This document shows positions 55,072-64,000 of a stretch of DNA of 64,000 bases, one piece after another. The DNA is from Elmis aenea (taxonomy: Eukaryota; Arthropoda; Insecta; Coleoptera; Elmidae): contig OX393580.1 of NCBI GenBank assembly GCA_947652605.1, forward strand, positions 18,000,159 through 18,064,158, given 5' to 3'. The notes beneath the pieces were generated by a model. That model was not told the DNA's origin. It saw only the letters and a list, made by a program, of their open reading frames with translations, and searched no databases. Numbering within the stretch: the stretch's first letter is position 1; each line of letters opens with the position of its first letter. Both the position numbers and the translations under genes were made by a program.

Positions 55072-58000
55072 CTATGAATGAAAACGTCATTTATAAACAT
55101 TATTTGACAACAATACCCGCTAAATTTACCTTGGGAGTGGTTGTAAGTGTCGAAAGTGATGTCGACGTACTCCAAAAATGTATATTTATTGAAGAATCTG
55201 TACAAAACTCCCGCTGAAATGATTTCAAAAAGCCAAGATACTCCCATGACTATAAATAGTTTCGAAATCATGCTTAACCTGTAAAAAAAATACTTTTAGT
55301 GCATCGAAAAATTAAAATGACCCATCATAAATAGCTAAAAAAACGAATGTTGCGAGCAAATATTTTAATAATTTTTTTGCCAATCGTTATTAATTATGTA
55401 TTGTTTAAATTTATTTATAGGGGGAAAAAATGGCTAAAGGAGTTTCAATTTTTTTTTTAATGTTAAACATATTTGATTGAGACCGGCACTTAAAAATATA
55501 TGAAGAATTAAAAATGGTATAAATCTGAAATTTTGGTTATGACCATGATTGTATCTGATCTGTTTATTGAAAATATTTTTAATATGGCGACACTTCCGGA
55601 AATACCGGAAGTTGACGTCTACTTTCTCATTTCAAATACAATGGTCTAAATTTAAAAATTTAAAACGTTATTTTGGAGGACCTTTTATTAGCATTCCCTA
55701 TACCTAAGTGCAGTAATTTTTTAGATTTTTGGACTTTTTTGAAATTTTTTTGATTTTCATCGAGATGCCTAATATTATCTACCGCCTCCATTTTTGAAGA
55801 AAAAACGCTTAAATTTAGACTATGCTTAGAAGAAACCTTGGAGTACATCCTGGAATTTTTGCAATCGATGCATTACTTACAGGGTGTCCAAAATTTAATT
55901 TTCTTTTAATACAATTTCAGACCACTAAAACTCGTTTTTTTCAAATACAATGCCCTAACTTTGTTTTCATTTTCTAATGCAAAATTACATCCTGCATTAA
56001 TCTGTATTAGCGTTTTCTACACCCATCTGCAACAATTTTCGAGTTATTAAGAATTTTTGATAAAGTTAAGATAAATTGCAACATTTTTAAATAGTAAACT
56101 TTGGAAATGACAACAAAAATGCCAACTGTCAACCACTTTAATTGCGTTTGTATCCATGAAATGAAGAGTATTCAAACACGAATATTTTGAACTTATTTTA
56201 TATTCAAGAAGAATGTCACAAGAATATTGAAAGAACTTGCCGTGAGATCAGTGAGAGGTATACTCATTTGACTGTAATGACCAGACAGAAATTTCAATGA
56301 ATAGAATCAATTTTTTTGCAATTTAGAAGAGTGAAATCTGCTAGTATTCGACCTAAGCGTGTGACAAATAATAAAACAAACGAAGTTAACATCCTGGGAT
56401 ATTTTAATGACCATCTTCAGCGATCATTTCGATTGGCAGCACAACACTCGGGTTTAACATACTATGCTGTACAACAGAGGTGTCAAACTCAATGACTAAC
56501 TTGGGCCATACAAACAAGGTTTAACTTAAGGTGGGCCGCAAAAAAAAATTTTTTTTGTTTAATACTACTAATAGCAAAAAAAGAGTATAATTAAAAAAAC
56601 GTTTAGCGAGTCGGTTTGTTATTTTATTATACATTATTGTGTGCCGATATATTGGCCGGGTCGCAAAACTGTTCATTGCGGGATGCGGCCCGCGAGTTTG
56701 ACACCCCTGCTGTACAAGCTACATTAAACATGTACAACTAAACGTTCGCACATTCAATAATCTTGTGATATTGTCTATGAATGTAAAAAAAATTCAAAAT
56801 ATCCGTGTTTGAATACTCTTGATTTTCCATTTTTACGGATAAGTACGTCAGACAAACTCAATAAAAGTTGTTTACAGATATTAATATTGGCATTTGTTGT
56901 CATTTCCGAGGCTTACTATTTAAAAACTAGCAGTTAGCCCGCCCTAGGACGGGATTATTGTATATCTTAAATTTAAACTATTACTTTTTATAATGCCGTG
57001 AGCTGCAAGTTAGACACTGTTATGTTACCCGTGAGTAAAAATTTACGGTTCATTAGACACAACTCACACAAATGAACCCGTAGTAGTTTGCTGGTAGCTA
57101 TATACATGTGTTACAGAGTCAGTCAGTCACAGATAGATAGATAGAGTCAGACTGGACTTTTATAATATATTTTTATTTTTGTTGCAATTTCTCTTAACTT
57201 TATCAAAAATTCTTAATAACTCGAAAATTGCAGCAGATAGGTATAGGAAACGCTAATAGATACAGATTGATGCAGAATGTAATTTTGCATTAGAAAATTT
57301 AAGAAAAGGTTTGGGCATTGTATTTGAAAAAAACGAGTTTTAGTGGTCTGAAGTTGAATTAAAAAAAAATAATAATTTGGAGACCCTGTAGGTAAAGCAT
57401 CGATTGCAAAAATTCCAGGATGTACTCCAAGGTTTTTTTCTAGGCATGGTCCAAATATAAACGTTTTTTCTTCAAAAATGGCGGCGTTAGATAATATCAA
57501 GCATCGCGATGAAAATCAAAAAGATTTAAAAATTCCAAATATCTAAAAAATTACTGCACTCAGGTATAGGGAATGCTAATATAAAACCCTTAAGTCCCGG
57601 TCGCAATCAATCACCATGTATAGTACCTATAAACAATCTAAAATTTTCGTGTTCCTATAGGCAGTGGTTTCCAACCTGTGGGGCGCGCCCCCCTAGAGGG
57701 GCGCGAGACTATCGCAAGAGGGGCGCGCAGCTGTTGCCAAAATATCATTTTTAAATACAAACAAACAAAAAGAACTTTCTTTATACAGAATATGGTGTAT
57801 TGTTTTGTACAGGGGTTTGGAGCGGAGCTGGAGCGCGGAGCAGTGGAGCAATGGGTTTTTGCCCGGAGCGGGAGCAAAGCCCGGAGCAAATAATTTTGAT
57901 TGCTCCACTGCTCCACTTTACTATTATAAACTACAATTTTTATGAATTATTTTCATGGGTATAGTATTTAATAAAATTATAAATCAACTAAATTTTATTT

Positions 58001-60183
58001 TTTTTAAGTAAAATTATTATAATGTAACTTTTCTGAATATTAATTTTCATTATTTTGTATTTGAATTTTGAAAAATTTTAAAGAACTTTTTTTTCTTTTT
58101 TTAACTTTTGAAGATCAATAATTTGTTCATTTATTTAACTTCACTTGTTTCTTATGGTCAAATATTGTAATTTTTGGTCCGTTTCCACATATCTCATAAA
58201 ATTTTAGCTTTGTTTTAAAAAACAAATGTTTAAATAAAAAAACTTATTTGATTAATATTTGGAGCGCGGTGCGGAGCGGGAGCGGAGCTGGAGCAGGCAT
58301 CTTGATGCCGGAGCGGAGCAACTAAACAATTGGACTACTCCAAACCCCTGGTTTTGTAGTTCATTAAATAATTCTTATTTACTAGAACAGTATTAAGGAA
58401 ATTAGATTGTAACGAAAAGTGACGGGGGCGCAAAAAAATTTTTATGAAAAAGGGGGGCGGAGGTACAAAAAGGTTGGAAACCACTGCTATAGGTACAACA
58501 CTCATAAATCCGTTGACGTTGAAAAGTAAGCTATTAAACTGTTATATCATATTATTTATGATGTTATTTAAATTTAATTAAGGATTTACCGTCTTTTTAT
58601 TGTGTAAATTTTAGTTTCACACCATTAAATCATTGTTTATTATTTAAAAAAGGACAAATAAATTATTTTGTACGTATCATTAATTGACAGTAGGTTAATA
58701 TTGTCTACAAATAAACAAAAAGTCTGTCTAAATATTGCTTATACTAATTTAAAAAAAATTAACACAGAAACAATGTAAGTTGGAAAAGCAAGCAGTTTAA
58801 GAGACATAGAAAAGAATCAATGTTCTTAAGTTATGAAACAAATAATTTACATAAGGAAAGAACTGTATCAAACAAATTTAAAATTAAAATAAACAATTTT
58901 AGAGTATTTACCAAAAATGTTTATAAAACCCATCCTGTTTTTCGAAAATTATGTATGTTAGGAAACCCAAACTAACGGTGATGCATCTGGCATACTGTGA
59001 TGACAGTCTATTTGCATAATATAATAGGAGCATATGAGAAAATATAACAAATATTAAATGTATTAAAAAGGATTTCTTACAAGAAAATAATAAGTACCTT
59101 CAGCAAAACAGTGTAAAAGTAACTTCAAATCAATTAAAAGATGAAGCATATTCGGAATTTGCTTACATTTTATATTTTATGCATTTAAGTATTACACGCT
59201 TTAAGCTGTTTTTTTAAAGATTATAGAACGTGAAAATACAGTAAATCCACATCAACTTAATTACGCCCAAAAAGCCTAAATTATACCCCTGATGGCAATT
59301 TAACTTTTCCCAATAAAACGCTGAATTAATAAAATCGTCATTACCTAATTAATCACGCAAAATTAAAGCCTAAAATATTTGTTTACCTCACAATATTACC
59401 GAAATATCAATTTAAGTAAAACCCGAGCAATTACTAATCCATAAAAAAACAGTTTTAAATATAAATGTTGTTGTTTATTACCTTTCCTTGTCGGCATTAA
59501 AACTGCTATGGCGTTCTTTCTTGCTTGTGTTGGAATCTTTCATCTTATTAATTTCCTGCTTAACTTTTGAACAGTATAAAATAGTTTTGATAAAGAGGAC
59601 AAAATTACAGATGATTAAGCAAGTCACAGGCAATAAGAAAAATATTAAAAAGGCGTAAGGATTTTTCTCTGTAACAGAAATAATTTTTATAATGTTTTTT
59701 TGTTAGTTAGTTAAAAATACAATTTTCATATGATGCTATACAGTAAAATCTCACTTAACGGTATTCTTTTAACTCTCTTTGGTATTTGCGCGTTTTGCTA
59801 ATGCTATGGTGTTTTATTTCTCAGCAAAAGTATCACAACTGTCAAAAAAATATGAGCTTCGTCGTAGAAGTTACCAAAAGTGTGAATTGGCCCCGATTAC
59901 CTCTGTTTCGTTTAACGCTCTGAATTCTAGGAACGTAAACTAGACGCAAAGTGGGGAATTACTGTAAGTACATATGTCGCAATGAAAAATTAACGTACCT
60001 TTTTCGAAAAAGCATTTGTAGAAGCCAACGGCAGGAAGGAAGTTTTCTGGCAAAAGTTGGTACCGTTGAGTTAAATAAGCGATTAAAGTGATAAGCAAAG
60101 GCAAAGACCACCCATACAAGTTATACCAGGCAAATCTTTTTCTTTCTTGCTTTTTTTGCCATATAGTTTGCACTCGAAGAGAT
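54905..60183 (-). CDS. mthl: Methuselah-like G-protein-coupled receptor, 3' half
   Basis: Four exons on the minus strand give about 228 residues covering transmembrane segments 4 to 7 and the cytoplasmic tail. Exon 1 (60183-59999): ERKRFAWYNLYGWSLPLLIT, segment 4, then ECL2 ending CFFEK. Exon 2 (59668-59482): AFLIFFLLPVTCLIICNFVL, segment 5, and a basic third cytoplasmic loop. Exon 3 (55278-55130): KLFIVMGVSWLFEIISAGVL, segment 6. Exon 4 (55071-54905): ILIFCIFILKPKVVRAIKSK, segment 7, then a Ser/Thr-rich tail. All splice sites are AG/GT and phases match. These motifs identify the insect Methuselah family of class B receptors, linked in Drosophila to stress resistance and lifespan. The signal peptide, ectodomain and segments 1-3 lie beyond 64000. 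No stops or frameshifts, so it looks functional. Confidence 0.9.
55130..55278 (-). CDS. mthl: Receptor exon with segment 6
   Basis: 149 bp. Acceptor TATTTTTTTTACAG before 55278 and donor GTAAAT from 55129. The first base completes Arg; the exon encodes LSMISKLFIVMGVSW through TYNHSQ. It is preceded by a 4.2-kb intron (55279-59481) full of transposons. Confidence 0.9.
56160..56474 (+). pseudogene. ITm transposase N-terminal fragment, copy 2
   Basis: Aligns with 48816-49130. Recognisable pieces are KSIQTRIF-type decay at the start, RYTHLTVMTRQKFQ, and NKTNEVNILGYFNDHLQRSF followed by RLAAQHSGLTYYAV. It has several frameshifts and ends at the hAT MITE. It has no catalytic domain. Confidence 0.65.
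56475..56709 (+). mobile_element. hAT MITE (CAG-GGTGT ends), orientation B
   Basis: Ends CAGAGGTGTCAAACTCAATG and the inverse of CAGGGGTGTCAAACTCGCGG, with a perfect 8-bp duplication CTGTACAA (56467-56474, 56710-56717). Aligns end-to-end with 49133-49391 only after reverse-complementing: shared blocks are GTGTGCCGATATATTGGCC and AACAAGGTTTAAC. It sits at the homologous position of the sister foldback. Confidence 0.92.
56940..57172. mobile_element. Short insertion, RTE-like or SINE-like tail
   Basis: Present in foldback copy 2, absent from copy 1 where the flanks join directly (CTTACTATTTA...TTTTTGTTG). It starts CTAGCAGTTAGCCCGCCCTA and ends with GTCAGTCAGTCACAGATAGA, a GATA run and CTTTTATAATAT. 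This layout resembles the short 3' ends of RTE-type retrotransposons common in insects, but I cannot be sure. Confidence 0.45.
57662..58486. mobile_element. hAT element (CAGTGGTTTCCAACC ends) in receptor intron
   Basis: Ends CAGTGGTTTCCAACCTGTGG and the inverse of CAGTGGTTTCCAACCTTTTT, with CTATAGG on both sides (57655-57661, 58487-58493). GC-rich GGGGCGCG stretches lie just inside each end. Non-autonomous; the middle is the younger hAT 57810-58350. The duplication is clear for 7 bp; the eighth base is ambiguous. Confidence 0.88.
57810..58350. mobile_element. hAT MITE with GGAGC repeats, nested
   Basis: Ends CAGGGGTTTGGAG and the inverse of CAGGGGTTTGGAGTAGTCC, with a perfect 8-bp duplication GTTTTGTA (57802-57809, 58351-58358). 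Both ends carry many GGAGC and GGAGCGGAGC repeats (57820-57920 and 58260-58325), again looking like reiterated binding sites. The centre is AT-rich with no coding sequence. Confidence 0.92.
58494..59481 (-). other. mthl: Remainder of the long receptor intron
   Basis: AT-rich intronic sequence between the hAT elements and receptor exon 2. No other gene or repeat seen. Confidence 0.6.
59482..59668 (-). CDS. mthl: Receptor exon with segment 5 and third loop
   Basis: 187 bp. Acceptor TTCTGTTACAG before 59668, donor GTAATA from 59481. The first two bases AG join the G of the previous exon to give Glu. Ends after NADKE with two bases. Confidence 0.88.
59999..60183 (-). CDS. mthl: Receptor exon with segment 4
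   Basis: 185 bp. The acceptor (TTTTTTTAG) precedes 60183 and the donor GTACGT starts at 59998. Enters with one base completing a codon (probably Arg) and leaves with one base. A 330-bp intron follows. Confidence 0.88.
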
Positions 60184-61339
60184 CTAAAAAAAATCTTTAA
60201 TCAAACATAAATTCTAAACGAATCCTCAAAAAACAGGTTTTAAAAATGTTCGTTTGCTTTTTTTAATTTCTCACCAAGAGTAAATTTGTTGCTTGATATT
60301 TGAGATATAAAGTAAACTCCAGAGGTATATATCGATTTAATTAAAATTGCTTCACATTATGGTTTAACATTTAATCCTCATCAAACAATAATTCTTTTAA
60401 CTAATTAACATCTTCGTAACTAATTTGTGCTCCAATATAAACACTTAAAGCAATTTATTTTGACATCACAGGGTAATTTATACAAAATCGATAAAGTTTA
60501 TAGCATTTTGACGAGAAAATTTTATTATTTGCATCATAACATACCAAGGTGGATTTTAAACAAGCTTGCTGTTAATGAACTTAAAAATAAACTAGTGGTA
60601 AATATTAATTTCAAACAGTTGCGAAAAGTTTTTAACGTATAAACGTAATTTTATTATTTCACTTTAGCAAAACTAAAAAGAAATCGATATTTAAGCATTT
60701 TGGAACATATCGTATATTTTTTAAAAAATGTTGCCGTTTCTTAATAGACTGTCTATTTTTTAAACTTAAAATAGATTCTATATTTAGTCTTTAGATAATC
60801 ACAAGAAATTTCAACTTAAAAATAAACAAATAGTGTCCGTCGCTCAACATGCTACTCTAAGAAAGCTTTGCACAGTTGTAAACTATAATTTGGTTAAAAT
60901 AGTTGGCCGTCGTTTAAAATTTTAATAATACATGAAAACAAAATCTCATCTCTTAGTCAGTAGCAGTCGTATTTATTGCTAATGATAAGATACGAGAGTC
61001 TTGAACTGGTCTAGCATTTCTACAGAAGAGTCTTTATGCAAAAAAGGTATTTAATTTGTTGGTTTAAACTTGCGCGTTTTTATAAAATGTTGCGCCATAT
61101 CCAGGACCACAACAGCTAAAATTATGTGTCATCATTATTTGCAATCTATCTATTAGTTTCCTCAAATAGTTCTATTGATATTTGCCGTAACCACACACAG
61201 CGTCGCTTAAATTGTTTCATTAATAAAAAATTCACTATTAACGACATTTTACCAGTTTTTATGGATCTGTTATTGACCAATGGAATTACACAGCATCTTT
61301 TAACTCAAGATAATAGCTTAACCATTGTGTAATGGGCTG
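60184..61339 (-). other. mthl: Upstream receptor intron
   Basis: Should be part of an intron of the receptor, since segments 1-3 are required upstream and no matching exon is found before 64000. Open stretches at 60427-60642 and 61126-61332 show no known motif. Confidence 0.5.
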
Positions 61340-61344
61340 TTTAC

Positions 61345-61675
61345 ACTTAGGGATTGTAATATCGCAAAAAATGCTCTTCAAATTTTACCGGTAATTTGCA
61401 AATTTATTACCGGTAATTCCGGTAATTTTACAATATTTTTCGAATCAAGATAAAAATCAAATAACCAAAAAGAATTGACGTATTTTCAAGGAGAAAAAAT
61501 AGGGGGAAATATATACAAATGGCATATGATTGTTTAATCACTACTTGACCAACAAGTGTAGAATCCGAAAAGCTTTTTCCGCGGTTGGATTGTTTTCTAC
61601 AAAAATTAAGTCGCAATTAGGAAACAACAGTTTAAATAAATTATGTTTTCTATGAGCTTATTTTTTAAGAAAAGT
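61345..61675 (+). mobile_element. hAT remnant with TTACCGGTAATT repeats
   Basis: A subterminal region at 61385-61432 has three TTACCGGTAA-type palindromes, as in hAT ends, and is followed by a decayed hAT transposase C-terminus (61549-61669). The terminal inverted repeats were not found, so boundaries are approximate. Confidence 0.55.
61549..61669 (+). pseudogene. hAT transposase C-terminal dimerisation domain, frameshifted
   Basis: Frame one reads PTSVESEKLFPRLDCFLQK. From the F onward the next frame gives AFSAVGLFSTKIKSQLGNN and SLNKLCFL. Joined by position these match the hATC signature, S-V-x-S-E-x-x-F-S, then a Gly, then R/K, then a Leu-x-F-L end. One frameshift lies inside the SEK-F-S motif. 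It is not functional. Confidence 0.75.
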
Positions 61676-62630
61676 TTAATGTAAAAAATATTGTTTATAG
61701 TTTGATAATTTTTTTACGTTATAATTATCATTTTATATTTTATGTTCAGAATAGTTATATTTTCATGTGTTTTTTGTAATGCTGGATTATATTTTTTGTA
61801 ATATTTTTATTTTATATATATTATATATTCTTATTTTATGTTCTATTATATCAATACTACATAAAAAAATATTACGTTGATGGCTGTTAACTGATATAGG
61901 TATTGTATGAAACTGATAGTTAGGCTTCAACTATCCCAATCAGTTCCATAATAAATATGTAAATATACATATATATATATATATACATCTCACTATCCAT
62001 GTGGCGTCCAACATGTGTTGCAGTATTTTGGCGTCCACTAGATTGAGCTGGAATATATGAAATCTGTTTAATGTATATTCCGTTTTATCACCTTTACAAA
62101 CAGATGGCGATGGTGCAATACAAAATTGTGATACAAATTTTCATACAATTTGCGTGATATTTGAAGTCCGTATAATCAACGCAATAAATAACCTCTATAT
62201 AAAATACCAATTATGAGGCGTCCGCAACGTATACACTTTAAAAAATTACGTACCAAGTGACGTCCTGCGTTGTTCTGCTTTTCATTAGCTTTAGTACGGG
62301 TATAACACCGTACTAACTATTTCTAAATATTTAAATTAATGTAAATTGGTCAAAATTTTCTTGTGTTTTTTAACAATGTGTGTGCATCCAGCGTACTTGT
62401 ATGTGTGTATGCGTTTTCCTCTGTATATTATAGTTAAGGTAATAGAGAACAACTGTTACTGCTTATTATTTATTGGCCACTATCAAATCTATAAATTGTT
62501 TAGCAAAAAAATTATGTCATATTTCCATTAAATCAATAAGTTTTGAACATATAAAGATACCACACTGTTAATTATTAATTTTATTTTATACTTCAGACAT
62601 GAATAATAACTTTAAAGTCAAATCAGACTA
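61676..62630. other. AT-rich stretch with an AT microsatellite
   Basis: Contains a run of about nine AT dinucleotides at 61966-61984. No gene recognised. GGCGTCCA-like phrases occur at 62001, 62029 and 62218; I could not make a repeat of them. Confidence 0.4.
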
Positions 62631-62636
62631 ATTTAT

Positions 62637-63014
62637 TTAGTTTTTTTAAAAAACAAGAAAGTGCTCAAAACAATGAAAAGCAATCTCAAACAACTTTGGT
62701 TTCAAACCAGGAAGTTGAAGAGGACGAAGGTTCTTTTAGCGAATAGTTTGTTTTTTATTTAGTTAAACAAAGTTTCTTTAAATTCTTAAAATTCCTTAAA
62801 TTAAATTGTATTATATTATTGTTTAAAATGCGATATTTATTACAAATAAATAATTTTGTTTGGAACAAAATATTTGTGTAAATTTAAAAACTAATAATAC
62901 AAAATTATATGTAATTATAAAATAATAAGACCGAAAATTCATTGGGGGCGAGAGGGGGCGCCCGGCAACCTTTTGCGTCCGCCCGGCAAAAAATAAATTC
63001 TGGGGAGAACACTG
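62637..63014 (+). mobile_element. hAT right end with transposase N-terminal scrap
   Basis: A decayed start, LFSFFKKQESAQNNEKQSQ continuing to EVEEDEGSFSE and a stop at about 62745, resembles the SFF-K-K start of many hAT and ZMYM-like transposases. A GC-rich block follows near 62945-62990. The right end, inverted, is CAGTGTTCTCCCCAGAATTT, ending at 63014. The left end was not found. It is an internally deleted, single-ended remnant. Confidence 0.55.
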
Positions 63015-63449
63015 ATTTGGGATATGTTTACAACTGTTTTTAAAAAAATTTATTACGAAAAAAAACTGAAGTAAAGACAGCTATTACAAGCGCTACGAAT
63101 GTTCAAGACCGAAGGGTTTTTTTTTAAAAAAAAAATTGAAGTAAAAAGGGTAATGTACAAATAAGATTTACGACATGTCGTTTTTTTAGTACTTATTCAA
63201 AAAGAATCATTGGAGATTTACTGCCTTAGTTCTGAATGAAACGAATTGTATTTTATGTGTGGTTTAAAGCCCTATCATAAAAGTGTGCCTAACCTGCTAC
63301 TGACTTAAATTTTGTAATTTAAGGGAATAACGCAATGAATATTAGTAAATAAGTTTATCATCAAAACTCACAAGTATTTATCCTGGCGGTAAAATTATTG
63401 TTTTTGTGAAATTTAAAATGCAAATGAACTCCTTATATAAAAATCAATA
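63015..63449. other. Spacer
   Basis: No gene or repeat recognised. Poly-T and poly-A tracts near 63115-63135. Confidence 0.4.
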
Positions 63450-64000
63450 CCGGGTGATTCAGTTTGACTGTTATAGGGGTGCTATAACTTTTTAATTATT
63501 GAAAATAGTTTCAACAAACCTTATATTTTTGGAAACGGCGACAAATTTTCTATTAAGTGATGTGCATTTGTCATGTCTACGATGACGTATGTCAAATCCG
63601 CGATAGGCAACTAATTTTTTTCCTAAATTACATAGTATACATTTTATTGTTGATTCGGATAGAAAATGTAATTCTGAATCCGACCATGTATTAAAAAAGT
63701 ATGCATAAGTAAGAAAATTTTCGAGAAAAATCAGTTCAAAGTTTATTCAAATTATAGCAAACAGTCTATTTAACATAACAAAAAACAATGATCAAATTTT
63801 GAAAATTACTCTATGACTACCAATGGAAATGTATTAAAAATTAGTTTTTAATAAAATAAAAAACAATTAATTAACGTTGACATAAAAAATTAGACTTTAA
63901 TATGTTCAAAGTGACCGCTCCCCGCTTCCAAACGCAGTTGTCCTCTATTTGTAACTGCTTTAATACACGTTTATTATTTGCTTTTATTTTTACTAAAAAT
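63450..64000 (-). mobile_element. ITm element end, cut by the window
   Basis: CGGGTGATTCAGTTTGACTG after TA at 63448-63449 is a terminus of the same style as 14817-15818. Toward the window end, a transposase tail is readable on the minus strand (63890-63967), as expected if this is the 3' end of an element whose body lies beyond 64000. Confidence 0.6.
63890..63967 (-). pseudogene. ITm transposase C-terminal tail
   Basis: Minus strand CIKAVTNRGQLRLEAGSGHF then EHIKV and a stop at 63890. The GHFEH block is the usual final motif of insect ITm transposases. The frame is closed just upstream by TAA codons, so the reading is already decayed at this point or frameshifted. Confidence 0.5.

Larger units (their letters stand above)
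55473..57620 (+). mobile_element. ITm foldback, family F, copy 2, in receptor intron
   Basis: Homologous to 48319-50153 and in the same orientation. The left end GATTGAGACCGGCACTTAAA has lost its terminal CAGGGTG; the right end CAATCAATCACCATG-TA is recognisable at 57605-57620. The arms share AAATATATGAAGAAT, CATTCCCTATACCTAAGTGC and GATGAAAATCAAAAA with their inverses. It carries the same transposase N-terminus, a hAT MITE (56475-56709) and an extra insertion of about 230 bp (56940-57172). It lies in the intron between receptor exons 2 and 3, so it must be spliced out of the receptor transcript. Confidence 0.85.

Noticed and set aside
1..64000. tRNA, rRNA or snRNA genes
   Set aside because: I looked for paired A and B boxes, cloverleaf potential and conserved rRNA blocks and found none that hold up. 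The B-box-like site at 46865 lacks an A box.

Overview
This is AT-rich, intron- and transposon-dominated eukaryotic DNA. It is almost certainly an insect, and the repeat types make a beetle my guess (inference only). Three things point to an arthropod: a Methuselah-like class B G-protein-coupled receptor on the minus strand with phase-consistent exons, piggyBac and IS630/Tc1/mariner (ITm) transposase fragments with TTAA and TA target sites, and many hAT insertions with 8-bp target-site duplications. I see no bacterial or viral operon.

Host coding content is small. The clearest gene is the 3' half of the receptor (54905-60183, minus), in four exons covering transmembrane segments 4-7; its 5' exons lie beyond 64000. 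A single-exon hypothetical protein sits at 406-1125 (minus). A 68-bp candidate exon with good splice sites lies at 11521-11588 (plus).

Layout. 1.6-3.6 kb holds a DNA transposon with an 8-bp target duplication and remnants of an unclassified repeat-borne protein family, nested in another inverted-repeat element. 4.0-5.4 kb is a TA-flanked GGGGA element. 7.7-8.0 kb is a reverse transcriptase relic. 9.55-11.49 kb is a nearly complete ITm element with a disabled transposase. 12.8-16.2 kb is a non-LTR retrotransposon split by two piggyBac derivatives and a foldback. 17.7-24.2 kb holds foldback elements, one nested hAT and a hairpin pair. 25-26.4 kb has a dispersed repeat and a diverged tandem repeat. 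27.2-31.9 kb is a nest of five elements. 33.2-35.1 kb is a hAT with a foldback inside. 36-37.2 kb is a foldback with a 14-bp minisatellite. 39.26-41.41 kb is a non-autonomous LTR retrotransposon. 44.8-46.3 kb is a hAT with a foldback inside. 48.3-50.2 and 55.5-57.6 kb are two copies of one foldback, each with the same hAT MITE at the same site but in opposite orientation. 50.7-53.6 kb is a composite foldback holding an internally deleted non-LTR element. 57.7-58.5 kb is a hAT within a hAT inside the receptor intron. 61.3-64 kb holds hAT remnants and the end of another ITm element.

The main theme is the fate of ITm transposons. One copy keeps a recognisable whole transposase, and four large foldbacks keep single fragments of related ones (N-terminal helix-turn-helix or C-terminal tail). 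The best candidate for something undescribed is the 1802-3548 element. No claim of a new functional system can be proven from sequence reading alone.
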